Shown piece after piece: positions 26,001-33,978 of a stretch of 64,000 nucleotides of DNA. The stretch is from positions 62,001 to 126,000 of the forward strand of contig JBMORG010000025.1 in NCBI GenBank assembly GCA_049322355.1. The letters are read 5' to 3'. Under the pieces are notes generated by a model. It saw only the letters and a list, made by a program, of their open reading frames with translations, was not told the origin of the DNA and did not search any database. A program made the position numbers and the translations under genes. The stretch is from 0-14-0-80-60-11 sp049322355 (GTDB lineage Bacteria > Desulfobacterota > Desulfobaccia > Desulfobaccales > 0-14-0-80-60-11). Numbering within the stretch: position 1 is the first letter of the stretch; every line of letters begins with the position of its first letter.

Positions 26001-26215
26001 TTGACAAGGGAAATTTCAAGCACTATGTAAAAACTATGGTGTTATTGGTAGGGTCGGCCGCGGTTAACGGTTTACGAGTAAAAGGCGGTTTTCGGTATCA
26101 TCTTTCCCCTGATATTGATAAGATCATCTATCGAACGTATTCTGCATATCCGGGGTGTAAGGCTCAAAGGCCAGGAGCTGAACGACCCCACCTCATAGTT
26201 GAGGAGGAGTAGGGC

Positions 26216-26626
26216 ATGACGTTGTCGGGCTGGCGCCGCTTGGCGGCGATAATGCTCTTCCTGGGTTTCCTGGGCTGTACGGTGCCCTCATCGTCCCAAA
26301 CTTCCCAGTTGACGGTGGCGGCGGCCCAAAACACTCTGGATAGTTGGAACCCCAGCTTTTGCAAGGTGGTGGAATTCTACGGATTCTATAAATCAGCGGA
26401 AAACGCCGGCAGCGAGCTGGCCTATGTGCTCATCGGTAATCCCAGCGATAAGGGTCAAAAACCCGCTGTCTTTGTGGCCCGGTTCCAGCTTCTTACTCTG
26501 CCCGGGGGTCAGCAACAGTGGTTTCTCACCAGCCTGGTGACCCACAGCTCGGGGCTGAGCCGCCGGCAGGGTTGGGATAACCTGATAATCCCGGTTAAAG
26601 AAAGAGCTCCCGGAGCGTCCAAATAA
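26216..26626 (+). CDS. Putative lipoprotein, unknown function
   Basis: 136 residues. The N-terminus (MTLSGWRRLAAIMLFLGFLGC) is a lipoprotein signal with lipidated Cys at residue 21 (FLGC; Phe rather than Leu at -3). The mature part is small, Ser/Thr and Gln rich at first, then a compact beta-like domain with no recognised family. It should be anchored in the inner or outer membrane facing the periplasm. A strong GAGGAGGAG ribosome binding site lies about eight bases before the ATG. It is convergent with sufB. Confidence 0.72.
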   Translation: MTLSGWRRLAAIMLFLGFLGCTVPSSSQTSQLTVAAAQNTLDSWNPSFCKVVEFYGFYKSAENAGSELAYVLIGNPSDKGQKPAVFVARFQLLTLPGGQQQWFLTSLVTHSSGLSRRQGWDNLIIPVKERAPGASK

Positions 26627-26670
26627 TAAGGTTTTTGGTTTTCAGTTTAAGATAATTACTAAAACCGGCC

Positions 26671-27879
26671 TTACAGGCCCTTGTTGGTTTGCTGGATGGC
26701 CTGCTCCATTTCATCTTCCAATGCCTTCGGCAGGCCTTCAATCTTGACGTTGAGGAAACCCCGGACGATGGTGGAAACGGCTTCTTCTTCGTCCAGACCC
26801 CGGGCCATGAGGTATTCCACTTCCTCGGCCGCGATCTTGCCCACCGCAGCTTCGTGTGACATGTCCACCCCGGCCACCCGGCCTTCCAGTTCGGGGATGG
26901 CGTAAACCACTCCTTCTCCTAAAATGAGGCCCCGGCATTCCAGATGGGCTTTGATGTCCGGAACCATGCCCACCAGGTGCCCCCGAGCCATGCTGTAACC
27001 ACCGATGGCCAGGGTCCGGGCGATGACTTCGGCCCGGGTATGGGGGGCCTTGAGGATGACCCGGCCGCCCACGTCCAACTCGCAGCCGGGATGGGCAATG
27101 AGGATGGATTGGAGACGGGCCCTGGCGCCCTCGCCGTTTAAGGTGACGGTGGGGTACATCTGCACGGTTTTCACCGGCCGCAGCAAAATATAGTTGGAGA
27201 TATAACTGCCGCCGGCCTCCACCATAACCGCGGTGCGGGGCCGGACATGGACGTCCTCGCCCCAGTTATGGACCATGGTGAAGGTGAGCTGCCCGCCGGC
27301 CTTGACATAAAATTCCGAAACCCCGATATGGAGACCGGAGCGCACCCCGGGGTGGGTGGCGCAGCCGGTGATGATGTGGAGGGAGGCCCCTTCTTCCACT
27401 ACCACCAGGTTGTGCACATGTTGGGCGAAGCGGTCGGTGCGCAGGTAGAGGCAGGATTCCACCGGCTGGGCAATTTGGGCGCCCTGGAGCGCTCTGATGA
27501 AATAGCCGTTGTCCAACTCCAGTTCGGCGCTGGCCGTGTATTTGTCGGCGTCCACCGCCACCAGGCCCCAAAGGAGGTTCTTGACCCAGTCATGGCGGCC
27601 CAGAGCTTCAGTGATGGGCAGGACTTCCACGCCGGGCTGCCGGGTCTGGCAGTGGACGATGGCCTTATCGGCCTGGAGAAAGGTGCCGGCGTGGTCCTCG
27701 TCGGTGAGTTCAATGCCCGCGGTGAGAAGGCGGCTGCGCTCTTCCGGGGAAAAATGACGATAGTCAGGGTCGTAATCCCAGGCGCCCCCCTGACGGGAGA
27801 ACTCCTCCAAGTTAAGATCGGTCCCAAAGGCCGCCTTTTTATGCCGACTCTGCTCGGCCCGCGCTTTTATCTCCGACAT
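26671..27879 (-). CDS. sufB: SufB/SufD-family Fe-S assembly scaffold (SmsB-like)
   Basis: 402 residues with the right-handed beta-helix core of the SufBD family (SYISNYILLRPVKTVQMYP, VIARTLAIGGYSMARGHLVG, GVDMSHEAAVGKIAAEEVEYLMARG). With SufC it builds and hands over Fe-S clusters in the cytosol. Only one SufBD protein accompanies SufC, without SufS, SufU or SufD, matching the two-gene SUF-like minimal (SMS) arrangement described in anaerobes. The start at 27879 overlaps the sufC end by 13 bases and has GAGGA nine bases upstream; the ATG at 27888 is one base from it and less likely. Translational coupling with sufC is expected. Confidence 0.9.
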   Translation of the reverse strand: MSEIKARAEQSRHKKAAFGTDLNLEEFSRQGGAWDYDPDYRHFSPEERSRLLTAGIELTDEDHAGTFLQADKAIVHCQTRQPGVEVLPITEALGRHDWVKNLLWGLVAVDADKYTASAELELDNGYFIRALQGAQIAQPVESCLYLRTDRFAQHVHNLVVVEEGASLHIITGCATHPGVRSGLHIGVSEFYVKAGGQLTFTMVHNWGEDVHVRPRTAVMVEAGGSYISNYILLRPVKTVQMYPTVTLNGEGARARLQSILIAHPGCELDVGGRVILKAPHTRAEVIARTLAIGGYSMARGHLVGMVPDIKAHLECRGLILGEGVVYAIPELEGRVAGVDMSHEAAVGKIAAEEVEYLMARGLDEEEAVSTIVRGFLNVKIEGLPKALEDEMEQAIQQTNKGL

Positions 27880-28592
27880 TTGGCGCATTCCTCATAGCCA
27901 TAATTTTTGATGTCATGCAACAGTTCCCGGGGGTTGCCCTGACAGCATAAACGGCCGTCACCCAGGATATAAGCCCGGTCCGCATTGACGTAATCCATGA
28001 TGAACCCGGTGTGGGTGATGATCAGTCCGGATTTCTCCCGGTGCTGGCGGCGGCGTTCCTTCTGGAGCAGCTTGGCGATGATCTCGCCCACCACCTGGAG
28101 ATTTTCCAGGTCCACTCCGGATTCCGGTTCGTCCAGCAATACCATCTTGGGGTCCTGAGCCAGGAGTTGCAGGAGCTCGGAGCGCTTGAGCTCGCCCCCC
28201 GAAAAGCCGTAATTAACCTCCCGCTCCAGAAACGGGGTGAAATCGTATAACGCGGCCAGGACTTCGGGGGCGATGACGCCCCGGGAGCAGACCCGCAGGA
28301 CGTCTGCAGTCTTGACGCCCCGGATGGTGGGGGGGCGCTGGAAGGCGAGGCCCAGGCCCAGACGGGCGCGTTCAAAAGTGGGCAGGTGGGTGATATCCTG
28401 CCCCAGGAAACTGATCCGGCCCTGCTTCACCTGGTAGCGTTCAAAACCCATGATGCTCATGAGAAGACTGGACTTGCCGGAGCCGTTTTTGCCGAAGAGG
28501 ATATGGGTTTCTCCCACGGGGACCTGCAAGTTGACCCCTTTGAGCACTTCTTTTTCATCAATGTTTACCCAGAGGTCGGTGATCTCCAGCAT
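27867..28592 (-). CDS. sufC: Fe-S assembly ATPase SufC (SmsC-like)
   Basis: 241 residues, ABC ATPase. Walker A is GKNGSGKSS (34-42), the signature FSGGELKRSELLQLL and Walker B MVLLDEPESGVD, the last being the SufC-type sequence. It powers cluster assembly on the SufB-like scaffold encoded immediately downstream with a 13-base overlap. The C-terminus ends NYGYEECAKCRR, adding a Cys-x2-Cys tail that might bind iron or a cluster; this is inference. The two genes form an operon, possibly the sole SUF unit of this organism, though Isc or Nif genes elsewhere cannot be excluded. Confidence 0.93.
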   Translation of the reverse strand: MLEITDLWVNIDEKEVLKGVNLQVPVGETHILFGKNGSGKSSLLMSIMGFERYQVKQGRISFLGQDITHLPTFERARLGLGLAFQRPPTIRGVKTADVLRVCSRGVIAPEVLAALYDFTPFLEREVNYGFSGGELKRSELLQLLAQDPKMVLLDEPESGVDLENLQVVGEIIAKLLQKERRRQHREKSGLIITHTGFIMDYVNADRAYILGDGRLCCQGNPRELLHDIKNYGYEECAKCRR

Positions 28593-28615
28593 AAAAACCT
28601 CGCTGCAACGAGAAA

Positions 28616-28643
28616 GCCCCCAAAGCGGACTTTGGGGGCCGTC
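28616..28643 (-). terminator. Hairpin terminator downstream of the small exported-protein gene
   Basis: A perfect 10-bp stem GCCCCCAAAG (28616-28625 with 28630-28639) with a four-base loop. On the minus strand it is followed by TTTCT, and it lies between the 28672-29010 gene and sufC, so it would separate their transcripts. Confidence 0.7.
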
Positions 28644-28671
28644 TGGACTAAGTTAAGTCAGCCTGACAGAA

Positions 28672-29010
28672 TTACGGAGCTTCCTTGGTAAGAGAGGGCA
28701 GGGCCGGTAGAGGCGGCGCCAATTGAATGTAATTCATTCCGAAAGCCCGGGTCTCGAAGGCTTTGGGATTGAAAGCCTTGGTCAATTCAACTTCTTCCGG
28801 GGATAAAATCCGCACCATGCCATAGGGGTCAACTACTGCAAACCGTTCACCTTTGGCCAGGCAAGAAGCTACCGTTTCCTCCCCCTTCAGCTGGGTCTTG
28901 GAAACGCAAAGCAATTTGGCGCTTCCCAGTTTCTGCGCTGTGGCGAGAGAAGACACGAAAAACACGGCTACCACTACCACCAGCAACCCGACCACCACTT
29001 TAGACCGCAT
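28672..29010 (-). CDS. Small exported protein, unknown function
   Basis: 112 residues. A clear signal peptide (MRSKVVVGLLVVVVAVFFV..., cleavage after ATA near residue 25) precedes a short mature domain with two Cys (about 35 and 50, LLCVSK and ASCLAKG) that could form a periplasmic disulfide. No family is recognised. The ATG is preceded by AGGAGGAAGG, a strong ribosome binding site. A hairpin terminator follows, so it is probably monocistronic. Confidence 0.7.
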   Translation of the reverse strand: MRSKVVVGLLVVVVAVFFVSSLATAQKLGSAKLLCVSKTQLKGEETVASCLAKGERFAVVDPYGMVRILSPEEVELTKAFNPKAFETRAFGMNYIQLAPPLPALPSLTKEAP

Positions 29011-29326
29011 ACACCTTCCTCCTTTTTGCTAAAGTTGATACCCGGCTTCTCCCCCCCCAGTGGAGTAAATTGAGAAAAAGCCGCCAAAAACTCCTTTCCA
29101 GGCCATAATATATGCGCACCAAGGAAAAAGTCAATATAATTGATATGGCCTGAAAAAAAATCTCGCTACGGCGTATTATTCCTTATACCACTCCCGGGGA
29201 AGGAGGACCTCCATGAAACCTCATGGTTTCCGGTTGGTCAATTTATAAGGAATTATATCACAACTTCAGTAAACAAAAAAGCACAAGGCCCATTCACCAG
29301 TGGCGGTGACATATATCCCATGCATT
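29011..29326. other. Intergenic region without evident gene
   Basis: 316 A+T-richer bases between the exported-protein gene and vapC. Short open frames here have no ribosome binding site or recognisable product. A TATAAT-like hexamer near 29133 may belong to a promoter, but no matching -35 box is convincing. Confidence 0.5.
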
Positions 29327-29755
29327 TTAAGGTGAAATCCCAAACAATGATACGCCTGCCCGGGTGGCGGCCTGCCGCAGGAGTTCATCAGTGGTGGCCA
29401 AAGGAAAACCTCGACGCATGGCCAGGTGAAGATAAGTAGCATCATAGGTGGAAAGCTGTTGCTCTCGCGCCAATGCCAAGATTTCTCCTAACACCCGTTC
29501 CGGTCTCTCCGCCTCCACTACAATGGGTAGCTGCCAGAGCAGGGATAGGAATTGAACGGAGGCTGCTTGATTGAGGCGGCCGCGCCTTTCGGCGACCAGG
29601 AGGCCGTTACCCACTTCCAGAGGCCAGACGGTGGGCACATGAGCTTCGGCAGCACTCAGGGTCTCCAGAACCAGGTCGGTATATGAATTTTCTTCATCTT
29701 CAAAGGCCCAAGCGAGAGTTACCGAGGCATCCAACACCAGGAAAGGGGCTGACAT
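29327..29755 (-). CDS. vapC: PIN-domain toxin, VapC type
   Basis: 142 residues with the PIN-domain acidic residues: LVLDASVTLAWAF (Asp9), a conserved Glu in PLEVGNGLL (near 47), STYDATYLHLA (Asp near 104) and LATTDELL (Asp near 122). VapC toxins are Mg2+-dependent RNases that cut tRNA or rRNA until neutralised by the antitoxin. The ATG overlaps the antitoxin stop by one base (TAATG), showing translational coupling. The pair lies in a noncoding-rich patch between conserved genes, in keeping with an acquired module. Confidence 0.92.
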   Translation of the reverse strand: MSAPFLVLDASVTLAWAFEDEENSYTDLVLETLSAAEAHVPTVWPLEVGNGLLVAERRGRLNQAASVQFLSLLWQLPIVVEAERPERVLGEILALAREQQLSTYDATYLHLAMRRGFPLATTDELLRQAATRAGVSLFGISP

Positions 29756-29994
29756 TATAAGCGCCCTTCCTCAATCATCTGTCGTAGTGACAGTCCAGCT
29801 AACCGTCGACCTCGACGAAACTCTTTAATGGCGGCAATAGCAGCTTTCGGGTCCTGTTGGCGGGGACCGGAGATAGGAACTAAGGCGGCCATCGGGACAC
29901 CATGTTTGGTGATGATAATCTCTTCCCCTTTCGATACCTGATCAATCAATTGGGAAAGACGGGTTTTAGCCTCATAAGCTCCTACTTGCAGCAT
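29755..29994 (-). CDS. Phd/YefM-type antitoxin of the VapC toxin
   Basis: 79 residues. The N-terminal domain VGAYEAKTRLSQLIDQVSKGE...ITKHGVPMAALVP is typical of the Phd/YefM family, which binds operator DNA as a dimer; the C-terminal part (RRGRRLAGLSLRQMIEEGRL) should wrap the toxin. The start at Met 29994 is preferred because AAGGA lies six bases upstream; the ATG at 29998-30000 directly abuts it. A perfect 12-bp palindrome overlaps the ribosome-binding region, fitting autorepression by the antitoxin-toxin complex. Confidence 0.9.
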   Translation of the reverse strand: MLQVGAYEAKTRLSQLIDQVSKGEEIIITKHGVPMAALVPISGPRQQDPKAAIAAIKEFRRGRRLAGLSLRQMIEEGRL

Positions 29995-30003
29995 ATTCAT
30001 TCC

Positions 30004-30030
30004 TTTAAACTAGTCTAAGACTAGTTTAAA
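30004..30030. promoter_or_regulatory. Palindromic operator of the toxin-antitoxin operon
   Basis: TTTAAACTAGTC (30004-30015) and its exact complement (30019-30030) are separated by three bases, directly upstream of the antitoxin start. Position and symmetry fit a binding site for the Phd-type antitoxin. It could block both promoter and ribosome access. Confidence 0.75.
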
Positions 30031-30166
30031 TAACTTATTGCCAATGTCAAGGAAAACTGGCACACCAACCCGAAAATCCTTTTCGAGTCTGCAGTTTCTG
30101 GTTTTCTAAAATAAAGACTGGTACGGGCAGTCAGAACTGAGGTATCAATTTTAGAACTAAATTTGC

Positions 30167-30196
30167 TTGACGTGGAGAATGGGCTTGTACTATAAA
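30167..30196 (+). promoter_or_regulatory. Candidate sigma-70 promoter for hdrA operon
   Basis: TTGACG (30167-30172) and TATAAA (30191-30196) are 18 bases apart. The predicted leader to the hdrA ATG at 30297 is about 95 bases. No regulator site was recognised. Confidence 0.6.
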
Positions 30197-30296
30197 TCAC
30201 ATTAGATAAAGAGGGGAAAGGTTTCTCTTTGTTCTTTTTTTGGCTATACTAAATTATAGACAGGTTGGATAACGACTGAATTAAAGGTGATTCCTT

Positions 30297-33200
30297 ATGA
30301 GCGCAAACGAGCAGGGGAATAAGCCGGTTGGCGCAGTGATGGTGGTCGGCGGTGGAATTGCCGGTATGCAGGCCGCCCTGGATCTGGCCAACGCCGGATA
30401 CTTTGTCCACATGGTGGAGGAGAAGCCAGCCATTGGTGGGGTCATGTCGCAGCTTGACAAGACCTTTCCCACCAATGACTGTGCCATGTGAATTATCTCG
30501 CCCAAGCTGGTCGAGGTCGGCCGGCACATTAACATCGAGGTCTTGGCTCCGGCGCAGGTTATAGGCATTAGCGGCGAGCCAGGCAATTTTTCGGTCAAGG
30601 TGCGCCAGAGGGCGCGCTACATTGATATGGCCAAGTGTATTGCCTGCGGTCTGTGCGCCGAAAAATGCCCGAAGAAAGTGCCCGATGAGTATAATGAGGG
30701 TCTGGCTAAACGCAAGGCCGCATACATGGCGTATGCCCAGGCAATACCGCCCAAGTATGCCATTGATAAGGACGTCTGTCTTTTCTTTAAGAAGGGCGGG
30801 AAGTGTAAGGCCTGCGAAAAGTTCTGTCCTACCGGGGCGGTGGATTTCTCACAGGTAGACGAGGATAAGGATATCAATGTCGGCGCCGTGATTCTGGCGA
30901 CCGGCTTTCAATCTTATGATCCCACCCGGTACGGGGCCTATCACTACGCCAATTTCCCCAACGTGGTCACCGGCCTGGAATTCGAGCGGATTTTGGCCGC
31001 GGCCGGTCCTTTCTCGGGCCACTTGGTCCGGCCTTCGGATCACAAAGAGCCCACCCGGATCGCCTGGCTGCAATGCGTGGGTTCCCGAGATATAAATCAC
31101 TGCGACCATAGTTATTGCTCCGCGGTATGTTGCATGTATGCAGTCAAGGAGGCCATCATCGCCAAGGAGCATAGCCATGATCCCCTGGATGCCGCCATTT
31201 TCTTCATGGATATGCGGACCCACGGGAAAGAGTTTGAAAAATATTACTGGCGCGCCCAGGATGAATTCGGGATCCGCTTTATCCGTTCCCGGGTTCACAC
31301 CATTGACTCGGTGCCAGGCACCGATGACGTGGCTATCCGGTACTTGGATGAAAATGGAGTTTTGAAGGACGAGACCTTTGATATGCTGGTATTATCCACC
31401 GGCATGGAAGTGGCCCCGGAAGTCATGGAATTAGGGAAAGCATTGGGGGTGGAACTCAACTCCAGCCAGTTCGCCGACACCTCCTCGTTTACGCCCGTGT
31501 CCACCAGCAAGCCAGGAGTTTTTGTGTGCGGCGCCTTCCAAGGTCCCAAAGACATCCCCCAATCGGTCATGGAGGCTTCGGCTGCGGCGTCGGCGGCCAG
31601 CGAACTGCTGAGCGCCGCCCGGTTCTCCCTGGCCAGGAAAAAGCCGGTGTTCGAGGAGCGGGACGTTGCCCAGGAAGTACCCCGCATCGGAGTCTTTGTC
31701 TGCCACTGCGGCATCAATATCGCCAGCGTGGTGGATGTGGAGGCGGTACGGGACTACGCCAAGACGCTGCCTTACGTGGAGTTTGTGGAGAACAGCCTGT
31801 TCGCCTGTTCCCAGGATACCCAGGAACTCATTAAGGAGCGGATCAGGGAGCATAACCTGAACCGGGTGGTGGTGGCTTCCTGCACCCCGCGCACCCATGA
31901 GCCCACCTTCCAGGAGACCATCAAGGAAGCGGGCCTGAATAAGTACCTGTTTCAGATGGCCAACATCCGTGATCAAGGTTCCTGGGTCCACCAGAATGTG
32001 CCGGAAGCTGCGACCAGGCGGGCCAAAGATCAGGTGCGCATGGCGGTGGCCGATGTAGCCTTGCAGCCGCCTTTGCAGGAATTTGATCTTCCCGTCACCA
32101 AGGCCGGTCTCATTGTGGGCGGCGGGGTAGCCGGTATGGAGGCCGCGCTGGGTCTGGCCGGTCAGGGCTATAGAGTAGACCTGGTGGAGAAGAAAGGCTT
32201 TTTAGGCGGCCACGCCCTGAAGCTCAACCATACCTGGAACGGCGAAGCCGTGCAGCCTTATGTGGCCGACTTGGTGCAGCGGGTGATCAAGCATCCCCTG
32301 ATCGGGGTACACCTTAACTCCGAAGTCGTGGATGTCCAGGGCTTCGTGGGGAACTTTACGTCCACTATCAGCACGGAAGGCCGGGATACCCAGATAGAAC
32401 ACGGCGCCGCGATTATCGCCATGGGCGGCCATTCCTATAAGCCCCAAGAATATCTTTATAAAGAAAACCCCCGGGTTCTGCTTTCTCTGGAAATGGACCA
32501 GGCCTTGCGGGAGAAAGACCCCATGGTCACCGGGGCCAAGTGCGCGGCGTTCATCCAGTGCGTGGGTTCCCGGGAACCTGAGCGGCCTTATTGCAGCCGG
32601 GTGTGCTGTACCCACTCGGTGGAAAACGCCCTGCGCCTCAAAGAGATCAATCCCGATATGGAGATCTACATCCTCTACCGGGATTTGCGCACCTATGGGT
32701 TGCGGGAGAATCTGTATAAGGAAGCCCGGGAAAAAGGGGTTATCTTTATCCGCTTCGACCTGGAAAACAAACCTAAAGTGGAACAAGGTGCCGACGGCGG
32801 TCTCAAAGTCACGGTTAGAGACCATATTCTGGGCATCCCGGTGATTATCACCCCGGATGTCCTGACCCTGGCCAGCGCCATTATCGTCAAGGACCAGGAG
32901 AAGTTGGCCCAGATGTTCAAGGTGCCTTTGAGCAACGACGGCTTCTTCCTGGAGGCCCACATGAAGCTCCGTCCCGTAGATTTTGCCACCGATGGGGTTT
33001 TCATGGCCGGACTGGCGCACTATCCCAAACCCCTGGATGAGGCCATCGCCCAAGCCAAGGCCGCCGCGGCCCGGGCCGCCGTGGTCCTGGCCCAGGATGC
33101 CATCCGGGCCGGCGGCGTGGTAGCCCAGATTGATGCTGCGGCCTGTTCCGGCTGCCAGGCCTGTGTGGGGGTCTGCCCCTTCGGCGCTATCAGCTACAAA

Positions 33201-33377
33201 GAGCGGGAAGACGTATGCGAAGTGAACCAGGCGTTGTGCAAAGGCTGCGGCACCTGCGCAGCCAACTGCCCTTCCGAGTGCATCACCCTCTTCGGGTTCA
33301 GCCACAAGCAGATTTATGCCATGGTGGATGAGGCGCTGAAGGACCTGGAAGCCGAGATGGAAGAGGCTGCGGGTTGA
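30297..33377 (+). CDS. hdrA: Selenocysteine-containing HdrA-like flavin/iron-sulfur protein
   Basis: 1026 residues if the in-frame TGA at 30489-30491 is read as selenocysteine (Sec65). It stands in FPTNDCAM-U-IISPKLVE, where HdrA relatives have Cys. Reading continues in the same frame for 962 codons. Domains: FAD-binding GGGIAGM (18-24); ferredoxin Cys at 114/117/120/124 and 170/173/177; a second flavoprotein module with GGGVAGM (608-614); and C-terminal ferredoxin clusters from Cys950 and Cys981. HdrA is the electron-bifurcating flavin subunit of heterodisulfide reductase-type complexes in the cytosol. AAGGTGA lies six bases before the ATG. mvhD and an FdhB-like gene follow; no hdrBC is present, so the thiol or disulfide partner is elsewhere or different. 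Confidence 0.9.
30489..30491 (+). other. hdrA: UGA selenocysteine codon
   Basis: This TGA is in frame with the upstream 64 codons and the downstream HdrA sequence. It replaces the Cys codon in the conserved NDC-x-x-C-I-x-x-P-K motif. A candidate SECIS hairpin begins 16 bases later. Confidence 0.88.
30507..30524 (+). promoter_or_regulatory. hdrA: Candidate bacterial SECIS hairpin
   Basis: CUGGUC (30507-30512) pairs with GGCCGG (30519-30524) through six pairs including G-U, leaving the loop GAGGUC. The AGGUC of the loop matches the apical loop of Escherichia coli fdhF, which SelB recognises. The loop G lies about 24 bases after the UGA, within the usual bacterial range. Confidence 0.7.
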
Positions 33378-33515
33378 TTGGGCCGTAGCTGTCTCAAAAC
33401 CACTTTTCCCTCCCCCATGATGGGGGAGGGTTAGGGTGGGGGTGTAAAGAGGATTTTCCCCCTCCCCCCAACCCCCTCCCACCTGGAGAGGGGGAGGATT
33501 TATAAGGATAAGGGA
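33378..33515. repeat. Family B repeat between hdrA and mvhD (copy 2)
   Basis: CCCTCCCCCATGATGGGGGAGGG and a second CCCCCTCCCCCCAACC-type block occupy about 33408-33496. The unit is inside an operon, so it would be transcribed as a strong hairpin between hdrA and mvhD. Confidence 0.8.
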
Positions 33516-33947
33516 ATGAGCGAAGCCACTTTCGAACCGAAAATCATTGGATTTTTCTGTAACTGGTGCACCTATGCCGGGGCCGACCTGGCCGGCGTGA
33601 GTCGTCTGCAATATCCTCCCAACATTCGGGTGATCCGGGTCATGTGCTCCGGGACGGTGTCCCCGCACCACGTGCTGCGGGCCTTTCAAAAGGGGGCGGA
33701 CGGGGTGCTCATTGGCGGCTGCCACATCGGCGACTGCCATTACCTCAGGGGCAATTATATGACCATCAAACGTATGCGGTTCCTCCAGGATCTCTTAAAA
33801 TTCACCGGCTACGAAGACGGCCGGCTACACCTGGAATGGATCTCCGCAGCGGAAGGTCCCAAGTTGGCCCAGACCGTCCGGGATTTTACGGAAAAAATCA
33901 GGAAGATGGGCCCCTCGCGCCTGAAGCAGGCCCCCCAGGCGGCTTAA
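33516..33947 (+). CDS. mvhD: MvhD-family [2Fe-2S] electron-transfer subunit
   Basis: 143 residues, normal MvhD length. Conserved Cys are in IGFFCNWCTYAGAD (15, 18), RVMCSGTV (44) and GGCHIGDCHY (69, 74), the family's five-cysteine pattern. MvhD relays electrons between a hydrogenase or formate dehydrogenase and the HdrA flavin in bifurcating complexes. Here no hydrogenase follows; instead an FdhB-like gene lies 31 bases downstream, suggesting that NAD(P)H, formate or F420-type electrons enter through that subunit (inference). AAGGATAAGGG precedes the ATG. It lies 138 bases after hdrA, across a repeat. Confidence 0.93.
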   Translation: MSEATFEPKIIGFFCNWCTYAGADLAGVSRLQYPPNIRVIRVMCSGTVSPHHVLRAFQKGADGVLIGGCHIGDCHYLRGNYMTIKRMRFLQDLLKFTGYEDGRLHLEWISAAEGPKLAQTVRDFTEKIRKMGPSRLKQAPQAA

Positions 33948-33978
33948 CCGCATAAATGAAAGATAAGGATAAAAGCGT

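Noticed and set aside
25997..26212. Possible 71-codon gene overlapping the SPFH stop codon (ATGA)
   Set aside because: No family, signal or second start evidence; composition differs from coding neighbours. It may be only leader sequence of the lipoprotein gene.
30489..30491. Nonsense mutation making hdrA a pseudogene
   Set aside because: The UGA sits exactly at a conserved Cys, the rest of the frame is intact, and a SECIS-like hairpin follows.
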